DNA of 64,000 nt from Arenibacter amylolyticus. Lineage in GTDB: Bacteria > Bacteroidota > Bacteroidia > Flavobacteriales > Flavobacteriaceae. Shown here piece after piece: positions 1 to 8,376 of the stretch. The stretch is from NCBI RefSeq assembly GCF_002150785.1, contig NZ_MTAZ01000004.1, positions 482,320 to 546,319 of the forward strand. The letters run 5' to 3'. Both the position numbers and the translations under genes were made by a program. Below the pieces are notes generated by a model, which had not been told where the DNA came from, did no database searches, and saw only the letters and a list, made by a program, of their open reading frames with translations. How positions within the stretch are numbered: the stretch's first letter is position 1; every line of letters starts with the position of its first letter.

Positions 1-2
1 GG

Positions 3-1658
3 TTGCAAGATGAGCAAGCCATTATACAGAATGCCAAGGAGCAGTCCTATTTTAATTTGGTAAGAGCCGGAGTGGCTTCTACCCTTAAAGAGGGCGAGCT
101 AGAGTATAAGTTGGCTAATAATAAAATTGATATTTCTTACGTAAGAGTGCCCTACGCCTCTATTCCGGATTCTACTGTGTCTGTGAGTAAAAAGGAAATT
201 GAAGCGTATATAAAAGAGCATAAGGAAGATTTTAAACAGGAAGTGGCTAGAGATATCCAGTTTGTTTATTTTGAGGAAAAACCATCTGTGGAGGATGATG
301 CTCAGGTGAAGGCCGAAATAACCAATCTATTGGATGACCAAGTAGTATACAATGCCCAGAAAGATGCAAACGATACCGTACCTGGATTTAGGAATGCAAC
401 GGATGTTGCTGCTTTCTTGGATCGTAACTCCGATATAAAATACGATACCATCTACAAGGCTAAAAATGAGTTGTCTGCAAAATTTGCAGATTCCCTAATG
501 GCATTGCCAAAAGGAGCGCTATTTGGTCCTTATTTGGATGGTGGTTATTACAAGGTGTCCAAAATGATGGATAAAAAGGCCAACGGTTCCGTAAAGGCAA
601 GTCATATTTTGATTGCTTATGAGGGGGCGCAAAACGCAAATCCGCAAGTAACCAGAACTAAGGAGGAAGCTGAGACAAAGGCAAGAAATCTTCTTAGAGA
701 AGCCAGAAACAATAAAGAAATTTTCACCCAATTGGCCAGAGATAACTCAGACGGACCGTCTGCGCCAAGAGGTGGTGATCTTGGGTATTTCCAAGAAGGA
801 GTTATGGTAGAGGAGTTTAACGACTTTGCATTTAAGAATTCTGTAGGTACCGTTGGTATGGTGGAAACCGATTTTGGATTCCACGTAGTGAAGATCGATG
901 ATAAGCGCGATGTGGTTCAATTAGCTACTTTGGCAAGGGAATTGGAGCCTTCCGATGAGACTATCAATGCCCTTTTCACCGAGGCTACCAAATTTGAAAT
1001 GGATGCTATTAATAGCAAGGACTTTTCTGCTACGGCTAAAGCTGGTGACTATGTAATTAGACCGGTAAATAAAATTAAGGCAATGGACGAAAACCTTCCA
1101 GGCTTGTCTGCACAGCGAGCTATCGTGCAGTGGGCTTTTAATGACGCTACCAAGTTAGGTGATGTAAAGCGTTTCGACCTAAACAATGGGTATGCCGTGG
1201 TTCAACTTACTGCAAGTTATAAGGAAGGACTTATGGCAGCAGAAGATGCTTCCATAATTGTGCTGCCTAAAATTAGAAATAAGAAAAAAGCAGCGCAGAT
1301 TATCAATGCTAACAAGGGGAAATCCATGGATGCATTCGCAAGCGACAACAATGTTAATAAGGCCACGGCCTCTGCTTTAACGATGAAGTCGCCCATTATT
1401 CCAGGTGCAGGTTCTGAGGCGTATGTAGTTGGTTCTGCATTTGCATTGGAGCAAGGTGCTACCTCGGAGTTGTTAGAGGGTGAGACCGGCGTTTATATGG
1501 TTACTGTAACAAAGAAGGAGGAGGCTCCGGAATTGGATAATTACAGTACCTATGCCAATAACCTTCAGGCATCTGCAGCAGGAAGAGTAGATGTTTCTGT
1601 ATACAACGCATTAAAAGAAGCGTCGGAGGTTGTAGATAAAAGAGCTACGTTTTACTAG
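3..1658 (+). CDS. Peptidyl-prolyl cis-trans isomerase, PpiD/SurA type (5' truncated by window edge)
   Basis: The frame is already open at the window edge, so the N-terminus (probably a membrane anchor or signal peptide plus part of the chaperone domain) is missing. About 551 residues are visible. A parvulin/PpiC domain sits at roughly residues 198-295, starting at KASHILIAYEG and containing GGDLGYFQEG and FGFHVVKI, the usual PPIC signature. Long charged helical regions flank it, as in PpiD/SurA-type periplasmic folding factors. By family knowledge it assists folding of exported and outer-membrane proteins. It ends 22 bases before a strong hairpin terminator. The exact subfamily (PpiD or SurA) cannot be settled without the N-terminus. 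Confidence 0.85.
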   Translation: MQDEQAIIQNAKEQSYFNLVRAGVASTLKEGELEYKLANNKIDISYVRVPYASIPDSTVSVSKKEIEAYIKEHKEDFKQEVARDIQFVYFEEKPSVEDDAQVKAEITNLLDDQVVYNAQKDANDTVPGFRNATDVAAFLDRNSDIKYDTIYKAKNELSAKFADSLMALPKGALFGPYLDGGYYKVSKMMDKKANGSVKASHILIAYEGAQNANPQVTRTKEEAETKARNLLREARNNKEIFTQLARDNSDGPSAPRGGDLGYFQEGVMVEEFNDFAFKNSVGTVGMVETDFGFHVVKIDDKRDVVQLATLARELEPSDETINALFTEATKFEMDAINSKDFSATAKAGDYVIRPVNKIKAMDENLPGLSAQRAIVQWAFNDATKLGDVKRFDLNNGYAVVQLTASYKEGLMAAEDASIIVLPKIRNKKKAAQIINANKGKSMDAFASDNNVNKATASALTMKSPIIPGAGSEAYVVGSAFALEQGATSELLEGETGVYMVTVTKKEEAPELDNYSTYANNLQASAAGRVDVSVYNALKEASEVVDKRATFY

Positions 1659-1680
1659 TAGTTTCTAAACACGATAATAA

Positions 1681-1713
1681 AAAGGCGGATCTTTTAAAGA
1701 TCCGCCTTTTTTT
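1681..1713 (+). terminator. Rho-independent terminator after the PPIase gene
   Basis: A near-perfect inverted repeat, AAAGGCGGATCTTT at 1681-1694 and its complement at 1696-1709, is followed by a T run. It lies directly after the stop codon of the isomerase gene. Confidence 0.85.
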
Positions 1714-1832
1714 ATGCCTTATAAGCTAATGGTGGAGGTTGTTATTATGTGGGGGAAGTGTGCTGGATTGCCGTAAAATCCATGCCTGAGAGCTTATTTC
1801 TGGGGCTCAATTAGTGTTGCACTCAGATTTTA

Positions 1833-2780
1833 TTACTTAACCATTTTAGCATATGGAATCACCGTGTTGTATCCCTTGTCCCTAAAATAATGTACCGTGC
1901 TCTTATTGCCTACCGCCAATATAAAATCGCCTCCCCAAGCCCCTAAGCTCTTTATAGCTCCTTTAAAATCTGGGAATAGTTGTTCTTTCACTGTAGGGAT
2001 ACCTAGAATTTCACTCATGATAGCCTCGTGTTTGGTGATCAGCTTCTCTAGCTGTCTGCGGTTGGTGCTGGTAACAATACGTTGGGTAATGCTATTTATT
2101 TTTGGGAGTTCTGCGTAAAGGTCTAGATTCTTGGACCGGTAGGCAGCAATTCCATCCCGACTATTTTGTTTTTTGTTTAAATGGATAAAGTATAGGTCGT
2201 TTTTGTAGGAGGGATTAAAGGCGACTTCTTTTACAATTGGCTTTCCCTCTTTTAATTGATAGGTGATAGGGCTATTGTGCTGGGCGCAGGCAATATCATA
2301 CCCGCTTCCAGAGAAGGCATCCCACAGTAGGGTATAGGCGTCTACCTGGGCCCATTGAGCAATATTATTGATCAATGTGGAAGAAGAGCCCAATCCCCAG
2401 TCCCTTGGAAAGTTTAATGAGGTGGTAATTTCAAATCCGGCCTCCCCTTCCAAAAAGTGTGGATTCAATTTTTGAGCTGCTGCCAAAATAGTATATAAGG
2501 TGTTGGAGACGCCTTCCGTTTGTAGAGGGTCAATAGCAATCCCCTCTTCCAAAGATTTTGGGGGTAAAAGCTGGCCTTCCGGGCCCAGGTGGTAGATTTC
2601 CTGAAACCATACCTTTCCCTTTTCATCAAGACTTTGCCAAATAAGCTGTTTGGTGCTTGCGGGTTTTACGGTTAGGGATTGTCCGTAAACCGTGGGTACG
2701 GCTAAACTTAAGGCGCCGTCTAGCACCAGGTACTCACCGGTTATAAGTAGTTTTCCGTTGCTGTAAAAGGAAGTGCTCAT
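1833..2780 (-). CDS. GHMP kinase (mevalonate/phosphomevalonate kinase-like)
   Basis: 315 residues. The N-terminus has the GKLLITGEYLVLDGA motif of GHMP kinases, and the phosphate-binding loop is seen as WGLGSSSTL near residues 128-136. GYDIACA follows in the position of the usual GxD segment. GHMP kinases phosphorylate small metabolites with ATP. The 4-base overlap with the upstream HMG-CoA reductase gene argues for a role in the mevalonate pathway to isoprenoids, which many Flavobacteriia use instead of the MEP route. Which substrate it uses (mevalonate, phosphomevalonate or diphosphomevalonate) cannot be read from the sequence. Confidence 0.85.
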   Translation of the reverse strand: MSTSFYSNGKLLITGEYLVLDGALSLAVPTVYGQSLTVKPASTKQLIWQSLDEKGKVWFQEIYHLGPEGQLLPPKSLEEGIAIDPLQTEGVSNTLYTILAAAQKLNPHFLEGEAGFEITTSLNFPRDWGLGSSSTLINNIAQWAQVDAYTLLWDAFSGSGYDIACAQHNSPITYQLKEGKPIVKEVAFNPSYKNDLYFIHLNKKQNSRDGIAAYRSKNLDLYAELPKINSITQRIVTSTNRRQLEKLITKHEAIMSEILGIPTVKEQLFPDFKGAIKSLGAWGGDFILAVGNKSTVHYFRDKGYNTVIPYAKMVK

Positions 2781-4099
2781 GCTTGGTTTCTTAGATTCTC
2801 AAAGGCACTTACCACCGCACTGTGAGAGGCGGTGTGCTTTTTGAAATATTTGATCAGGGCTTTCTTTTCAGATTCCGTTGCTCCCAGCTGATTGAGGATG
2901 TTTAGTAGATGCATTTTCATATGCCCCTGCTGAATGCCTGTGGTAACTAGAGAGCGTAGGGCGCCAAAATTCTGAGCCAGTCCGGCTGCGGCCACTATCT
3001 GCATTAGTTCCTTGGCATTGGGATTTTGAAGGATTTCAAGTGCCATGCGTACCATGGGATGAAGACTTGTTAAGCCGCCAACTGTACCTAAGGCTAGCGG
3101 AATTTCTATCCAAAATTTGAAAATATCATTTTCAATACTGGCATGGGTCAGGCTGGTGTACTGTCCGTCTTTGGCAGCATAAGCATGTGCCCCTGCTTCA
3201 ATGGCCCTAAAATCGTTCCCAGTGGCCAAGACCACCGCATCTACCCCGTTCATAATTCCTTTGTTATGGGTAACCGCCCTATAGGGCTCCGCTTTTGCAA
3301 TGGCTACTGCTCTCACCATTTTCTGGGCAAATTCCATGGGAGAGATTCCCTTGTCTTCGTTTAATTCTGCAACCGGGCAACTTACCTCTGCCCTCACCAA
3401 ACAATTGGGAATATTGTTGGAGAGGATGCTCATCACAATTTCGATATTCCTTTCCTCCTTCGTAAAGTCAGCATACTCCGATGCCTCCTTTTTTAGGGTG
3501 TCGGCAAAGTTTTCTAAGCAGGAGTTGATGAAATTGGCCCCCATGGCGTCTAGCGTCTCAAAAGTACAGTGCAGTTGATGGTAGTGGTTGAGTTCCGCAG
3601 TTTTATCCCTTAGCTCAATTTTGTTGATGCCTCCGCCGCGTTTCTCCATGTTTTTGATAATGGGAGCTACATTGGAAATTAATTTGGGGTGTACCTCTTT
3701 AAAGAACTGCTGTAGTTTCTTGGTATCCCCATGGTACATAAAGTGCACCTGACCTACTTTTTCGGTTCCGATGATGCTGGTCTTAAATCCGCCTCTATGC
3801 TGCCAAAACTTTGCGGCCTTGCTAGCGGCAGCAACCACAGAGCTTTCCTCAATGGCCATTGGGATGGCGTAAAGTCTATTGTTTATGAGGAAGTTGGGAG
3901 CAATTCCCAACGGGAGATAAAAATTTGTGATGGTGTTTTCTATAAACTCATCGTGTAATTGCTGAAGTTTTTGGTCAGTGCTCCAATACTGCTTCAGTAT
4001 GGCAATGGTTTCTTCACTGTTGTGGGTATAGGTATTCGCTATCCACTCAATTTTTTCGTCCTTGGACAGTTTGGAAAAACCCTCTATCGGTTTAATCAT
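2777..4099 (-). CDS. Hydroxymethylglutaryl-CoA reductase, class II (degradative type)
   Basis: 440 residues from the ATG at 4099. Visible class II features are PMAIEESSVVAAASKAA (catalytic Glu), THNKGIMNGVDAV (catalytic Lys), ATGNDFRA (catalytic Asp) and a C-terminal GHMKMH (catalytic His region). It interconverts HMG-CoA and mevalonate. The family is named for degradation in Pseudomonas, but in Bacteroidota it is thought to work biosynthetically. The frame continues upstream to a TTG at 4123, but that TTG is the end of a TATCTTTG promoter box (4121-4128), so I place the start at MIKPIEG. It is followed with a 4-base overlap by the GHMP kinase gene. Confidence 0.93.
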   Translation of the reverse strand: MIKPIEGFSKLSKDEKIEWIANTYTHNSEETIAILKQYWSTDQKLQQLHDEFIENTITNFYLPLGIAPNFLINNRLYAIPMAIEESSVVAAASKAAKFWQHRGGFKTSIIGTEKVGQVHFMYHGDTKKLQQFFKEVHPKLISNVAPIIKNMEKRGGGINKIELRDKTAELNHYHQLHCTFETLDAMGANFINSCLENFADTLKKEASEYADFTKEERNIEIVMSILSNNIPNCLVRAEVSCPVAELNEDKGISPMEFAQKMVRAVAIAKAEPYRAVTHNKGIMNGVDAVVLATGNDFRAIEAGAHAYAAKDGQYTSLTHASIENDIFKFWIEIPLALGTVGGLTSLHPMVRMALEILQNPNAKELMQIVAAAGLAQNFGALRSLVTTGIQQGHMKMHLLNILNQLGATESEKKALIKYFKKHTASHSAVVSAFENLRNQA

Positions 4100-4120
4100 A
4101 ATTGCATCAATTTCATCGTG

Positions 4121-4128
4121 CAAAGATA
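4121..4128 (-). promoter_or_regulatory. -7 promoter box for HMG-CoA reductase operon
   Basis: TATCTTTG on the minus strand matches the Bacteroidota TAnnTTTG -7 element exactly. The expected transcription start near 4114 leaves a leader of about 15 bases before the ATG at 4099. I see no convincing -33 TTG at standard spacing. Confidence 0.6.
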
Positions 4129-4166
4129 GTAATTACGAGAACAAGGAATAATGAGGATGAAAAGTG

Positions 4167-4174
4167 TATTTTTG
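4167..4174 (+). promoter_or_regulatory. Possible -7 promoter box upstream of the DPP-IV gene
   Basis: TATTTTTG matches TAnnTTTG and points toward the peptidase gene, but lies about 145 bases from its start. It could give a long leader or be a chance match in AT-rich DNA. Confidence 0.3.
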
Positions 4175-4321
4175 CATGGTTTCAACACGTTAATATTAGT
4201 CGAAAACAGCCTTTTTTGTGAAATTTTTAGTATTCTTGACACTTTTAAGCAAACTGATAAAATATGCAGGAGTCTTAAATGTCTTTTGCAATCATAACTT
4301 TATACATAATTATTGAATCTT

Positions 4322-6490
4322 GTGAGAAAAACATCTTTTTTAGTACTGATTTTCATCTTCACTTCCTTTTCTGCGCTACTAGCCCAAAATAATAAAATTA
4401 CCCTCGAAGAAATCTATAGTGGTACCTTCAGTACCAAGGGGATGGATAAATTGCGATCCCTACAAAATGGAGAGCAATACACCATTTTAAACCTAGATAG
4501 GGCGAATAGGGAATCTTCCATAGACAAATACGATTATAAAACCCTGGAGAAATCCGAAACCTTGCTTCGCTCTTCTGCATCCAAAGGCATCCCTTTCTTT
4601 ACTTCCTATGAGTTTAGTAAGGACGAAACCAAAGTGCTGTTGGCAACGGAAATTACCCCTATTTTTAGAAGGTCTACCTTGGGGCTGTACTACGTTTACG
4701 ACATGGAGACCCAAAAAACCATCAAGGTTTCTGAGGATAAAATTCAAGAACCTTCCCTTTCCCCAGACGGGACCCAGGTGGCCTACGTACGAGATAATAA
4801 TATTTATATTTTTAATATCGCGGAAAACACCACCGTACAAATTACCGAGGATGGTGAAAAGAATAAGATTATAAATGGGGTTACAGATTGGGTCTACGAA
4901 GAGGAGTTTGCATTTGTTAGGGCCTTTGAGTGGAATTCCGATGGGAGCAAATTGGCTTTTATTAGATTTGATGAATCCCTGGTTCCAGAATTCTCAATGG
5001 ATGTATATGGCAGTGACCTTTACCAGACCCAGACCGTATTTAAATATCCAAAAGCAGGAGAAGAGAATGCCGTAGTTTCCCTTCATATGTTGGATGTGAA
5101 CTCGGGTAGTATCACGGAGATAGATCTAAACGATCCCTACTATATTCCAAGAATAAAATGGATGAACCATCCTAATTTTCTAAGTGTACAAACCTTGAAT
5201 AGGCATCAGAATAATTTAAAGTTGGTGCAGGTAAATGCCACTAGTGGGACAACCAAAACCCTGTTGGAGGAGACAGACGAAGCCTATTTGGACGTAACCG
5301 ACAACCTAACTTTTCTGAAGGATGATAGCTTTATCTGGACAAGTGAGCAAGATGGGTACAACCATATTTATCTATACGACTCCAGTGGGAAATTAAAATC
5401 TCAAGTGACTAATGGGCCCTGGGAAGTAACCAGGTATTATGGGTACGATTCCAAGTCGGGCCGTATCTTTTATCAGTCCACCGAAAACGGTTCCATCAAT
5501 AGGGATGTGTACAGTATTCGCAGCAATGGAAAGGGGAAAAAACGTCTCACTGCTGCCCTGGGAAGGAATTCGGCCGACTTCAGTGCGGATTTCACCTATT
5601 TCATCAATTCCTATTCCAGTGCAACTACTCCCCCCACCTTTACCTTGCACCAAGCGTCCACTGGAAAAAAAATAAAGGATATCCTGGATAATAACCATTT
5701 GTTGGAGAAGCTAGCGGCCTATACCTTAAGCCCTAAGGAGTTTTCTACCATAGCGATCAACGGCAATGAGTTGAATATGTGGATGATAAAACCTGCCGAT
5801 TTCGATCCCAATAAAAAATATCCATTGTTTATGACCCAATATAGCGGCCCGGGATCCCAGTCTGTTTCCAATTCTTGGATGGGGAGCAATGACTACTGGT
5901 ACCAAATGCTGGCCAATGAAGGGTATATAGTGGTTTGTGTAGATGGAAGGGGCACCGGATATAAAGGCGCCCAATTTAAGAAGGTGACCTATAGGGAATT
6001 GGGAAAATACGAGGTGGAAGACCAGATTGATGCCGCGAAAAAATTGAGTGAACTGCCCTATATAGATGAAGAAAGAACCGGAATATGGGGATGGAGTTAT
6101 GGCGGATTTATGTCTACCAATTGCTTGCTAAAGGGGAACGATACCTTCGAAATGGCTATTGCAGTAGCTCCAGTGACTTCTTGGAGGTTTTACGATACTA
6201 TTTATACGGAGCGTTTTATGCGTACCCCACAGGAGAATCCAAGTGGGTACGATGAGAACTCCCCCTTTAATTACCCTGAGCTCCTAAAAGGAAAATACCT
6301 GTTGGTTCATGGTAGTAGTGACGATAATGTGCACGTGCAGAATGCCATGCGAATGGTAGATGCATTGGTGCAAGCCAATAAGCAGTTCGAATGGGCCATT
6401 TACCCAGACAAAAACCATGGGATATACGGAGGGAATACCCGGCTGCATCTCTATACTAAAATGACCAATTTTATTAAAGAAAATCTATAA
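4322..6490 (+). CDS. Dipeptidyl-peptidase IV-like S9 peptidase, exported
   Basis: 722 residues from GTG at 4322; an in-frame TTG at 4313 would add MNL. A signal peptide (TSFLVLIFIFTSFSALLAQ) is followed by a DPP-IV N-terminal beta-propeller with TDWVYEEEF, the motif carrying the Glu pair that holds the substrate N-terminus. The C-terminal alpha/beta-hydrolase domain has GWSYGG (nucleophile Ser about residue 592), SSDDNVH (Asp) and DKNHGI (His). Such enzymes remove dipeptides, often X-Pro, from peptides in the periplasm. Two peptide transporter genes follow, the first only 15 bases downstream, so digestion and uptake of peptides are probably co-expressed. Confidence 0.93.
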   Translation: MRKTSFLVLIFIFTSFSALLAQNNKITLEEIYSGTFSTKGMDKLRSLQNGEQYTILNLDRANRESSIDKYDYKTLEKSETLLRSSASKGIPFFTSYEFSKDETKVLLATEITPIFRRSTLGLYYVYDMETQKTIKVSEDKIQEPSLSPDGTQVAYVRDNNIYIFNIAENTTVQITEDGEKNKIINGVTDWVYEEEFAFVRAFEWNSDGSKLAFIRFDESLVPEFSMDVYGSDLYQTQTVFKYPKAGEENAVVSLHMLDVNSGSITEIDLNDPYYIPRIKWMNHPNFLSVQTLNRHQNNLKLVQVNATSGTTKTLLEETDEAYLDVTDNLTFLKDDSFIWTSEQDGYNHIYLYDSSGKLKSQVTNGPWEVTRYYGYDSKSGRIFYQSTENGSINRDVYSIRSNGKGKKRLTAALGRNSADFSADFTYFINSYSSATTPPTFTLHQASTGKKIKDILDNNHLLEKLAAYTLSPKEFSTIAINGNELNMWMIKPADFDPNKKYPLFMTQYSGPGSQSVSNSWMGSNDYWYQMLANEGYIVVCVDGRGTGYKGAQFKKVTYRELGKYEVEDQIDAAKKLSELPYIDEERTGIWGWSYGGFMSTNCLLKGNDTFEMAIAVAPVTSWRFYDTIYTERFMRTPQENPSGYDENSPFNYPELLKGKYLLVHGSSDDNVHVQNAMRMVDALVQANKQFEWAIYPDKNHGIYGGNTRLHLYTKMTNFIKENL

Positions 6491-6505
6491 TTAACAAATC
6501 TACCT

Positions 6506-8341
6506 ATGCAAACTTCAGTAACTCAAATGCCTCGGAAAGAACTTTTTGGCCATCCTGTTGGTCTTTTTATCCTGTTTTTCACGGAAATGTGGGAGCGGTT
6601 TTCCTACTATGGAATGCGGGGTATTTTAGTGCTCTATATTGCTGCCTCGGCTACGGCCGTAGATCCCGGATTGGGGTGGTCTAATAAGGATGCAATTTGG
6701 TTATATGGTTGGTATACTATGTTGGTCTATGTGGCTTCCATTCCCGGAGGTTGGATAGCCGATAAATTTTTAGGGCAGAAAAAAACGGTGATGTTAGGTG
6801 GATTATTGCTCTGTGCTGGTCATATTACGTTGGCTATCCCACAAGACTGGGCCTTTTTCACCGGTCTTATCCTTATTATTTTGGGTGTAGGAGGTCTAAA
6901 GCCTAATATTTCCACTATGGTGGGCGGTTTGTACAAAGAAGGAGACATAAGAAGGGATAGCGGATTTACCATTTTCTATATTGGTATTAATATCGGAGCC
7001 TTCTTAGCTAGTATCTCCGTTGGATTGGTAGCCTACTATTACGGTTGGCACTATGGTTTTGGATTGGCCGGAATAGGGATGTTAATAGGACAGTCCGTAT
7101 TCATCTGGGGACAGAAGTATTTAAAAGGAGTCGGAGAATTTAGTGGAGGGAAAAATGTTTCCGAAGAAGAGAGACAAGCCGCTAAACGCCCCTTGAATAA
7201 AGTTGAAAAGGATAGGGTACTAGTGTTGCTAATCTCCTTCTTGATAGTAATTGTTTTCTGGGGAGCCTTTGAGCAAGCCGGTGGTTTAATGAACCTTTAC
7301 GCAGATGCCAAAGTAGATAGACATATTGGATTAAGTTGGTTAGAGGAAATCCCTGCTGCTGTTTTCCAATCGCTAAATGCGGGATATATTATCATTTTTG
7401 GAACCATGGTAGGCGGATTCTGGATCTGGTGGAAGAAAAAAGGCAGAGAGTCGTCTTCCTTGTTTAAAATGGCCATCGGTACCATGATTATGGGACTTGG
7501 GTATGTCTTTATGATGTTTGCCTCCAAGGAAGCTAGTTCCGAAGTCTTTGGAAAGGCAGCCATGGTATGGATCTTCCTGGCGTACTTGTTTCATACCTTG
7601 GGAGAACTTTGTACTTCCCCGGTTTCACTTTCCTTTATTACCAAGCTGGCTCCAATTAAATACGCCTCCATTATGATGGGAGTTTATTTTGCCGCCACAG
7701 GATTTGGAAACAAACTGGCCGGAAGCATTGGGGAGTCTTCCCAGTTGCATCCTTATCAGGGGGAAATGATGGTAGATAAAGAAGGCATCCTGCCTTTTAT
7801 CTCCAAAGATTCCATGGAAATAAAAACCCTGGATAAAGGGATCGTCAAGATTTACGATTTCCCTATAAATGAGGATAAAAACTTCAATATTAAAAGTGAG
7901 GTCTTTATAGACAATGGTTCGGTAGTTTTCCAAGAAATGGGAACCGGAAAGTTGCTTAACAGCTTGTTCGAGATAAACGATACAGGAAAAAGCACCCAAT
8001 CTAGATTAATAGAAACCTTAAAGGAGAACAACGCGGTGGCCGGTAATCCTTATCATGCCAATCTGGTGTTCGAGAAAGATAGTGATGCTGCCAAGATTAT
8101 AGAGAACAAAGGAGACGGTAATAATTACCAAGTGTCCTTTGTATTGGAGGAAGAGCAAAGCGAACAGGAGTTCAGTACGTTTATGTGGCTCACCATTTTC
8201 ACCGTGAGTTTTGGATTGCTTCTTATTGTGTTCTTGAAGAAATTGAAAAAACTTACCCATGGGGCAGAGGATCATGAGTATGATGTTAAGGATAATGAGC
8301 CTTATGAACTCGGGGATCCAGATATCAAGAAAGGGAATTAA
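6506..8341 (+). CDS. POT/PTR-family proton-coupled di/tripeptide transporter 1
   Basis: 611 residues. The POT signature region reads FFTEMWERFSYYGMR near the N-terminus, with the E-x-x-E-R-F-like motif for proton coupling, and FGLAGIGM and HTLGELCTSPVSLS further on. Multiple membrane helices are evident. The protein is longer than typical bacterial POTs (about 450-500 residues) because about 140 hydrophilic residues (roughly 412-553) are inserted before a last hydrophobic helix, ending in a charged cytoplasmic tail. It lies 15 bases after the DPP-IV gene and 35 bases before a second POT gene. Substrate range is inferred from family and neighbours only. Confidence 0.92.
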   Translation: MQTSVTQMPRKELFGHPVGLFILFFTEMWERFSYYGMRGILVLYIAASATAVDPGLGWSNKDAIWLYGWYTMLVYVASIPGGWIADKFLGQKKTVMLGGLLLCAGHITLAIPQDWAFFTGLILIILGVGGLKPNISTMVGGLYKEGDIRRDSGFTIFYIGINIGAFLASISVGLVAYYYGWHYGFGLAGIGMLIGQSVFIWGQKYLKGVGEFSGGKNVSEEERQAAKRPLNKVEKDRVLVLLISFLIVIVFWGAFEQAGGLMNLYADAKVDRHIGLSWLEEIPAAVFQSLNAGYIIIFGTMVGGFWIWWKKKGRESSSLFKMAIGTMIMGLGYVFMMFASKEASSEVFGKAAMVWIFLAYLFHTLGELCTSPVSLSFITKLAPIKYASIMMGVYFAATGFGNKLAGSIGESSQLHPYQGEMMVDKEGILPFISKDSMEIKTLDKGIVKIYDFPINEDKNFNIKSEVFIDNGSVVFQEMGTGKLLNSLFEINDTGKSTQSRLIETLKENNAVAGNPYHANLVFEKDSDAAKIIENKGDGNNYQVSFVLEEEQSEQEFSTFMWLTIFTVSFGLLLIVFLKKLKKLTHGAEDHEYDVKDNEPYELGDPDIKKGN

Positions 8342-8376
8342 ACCGTAGACAAGGAAGCTTAATAAATACATATTTT

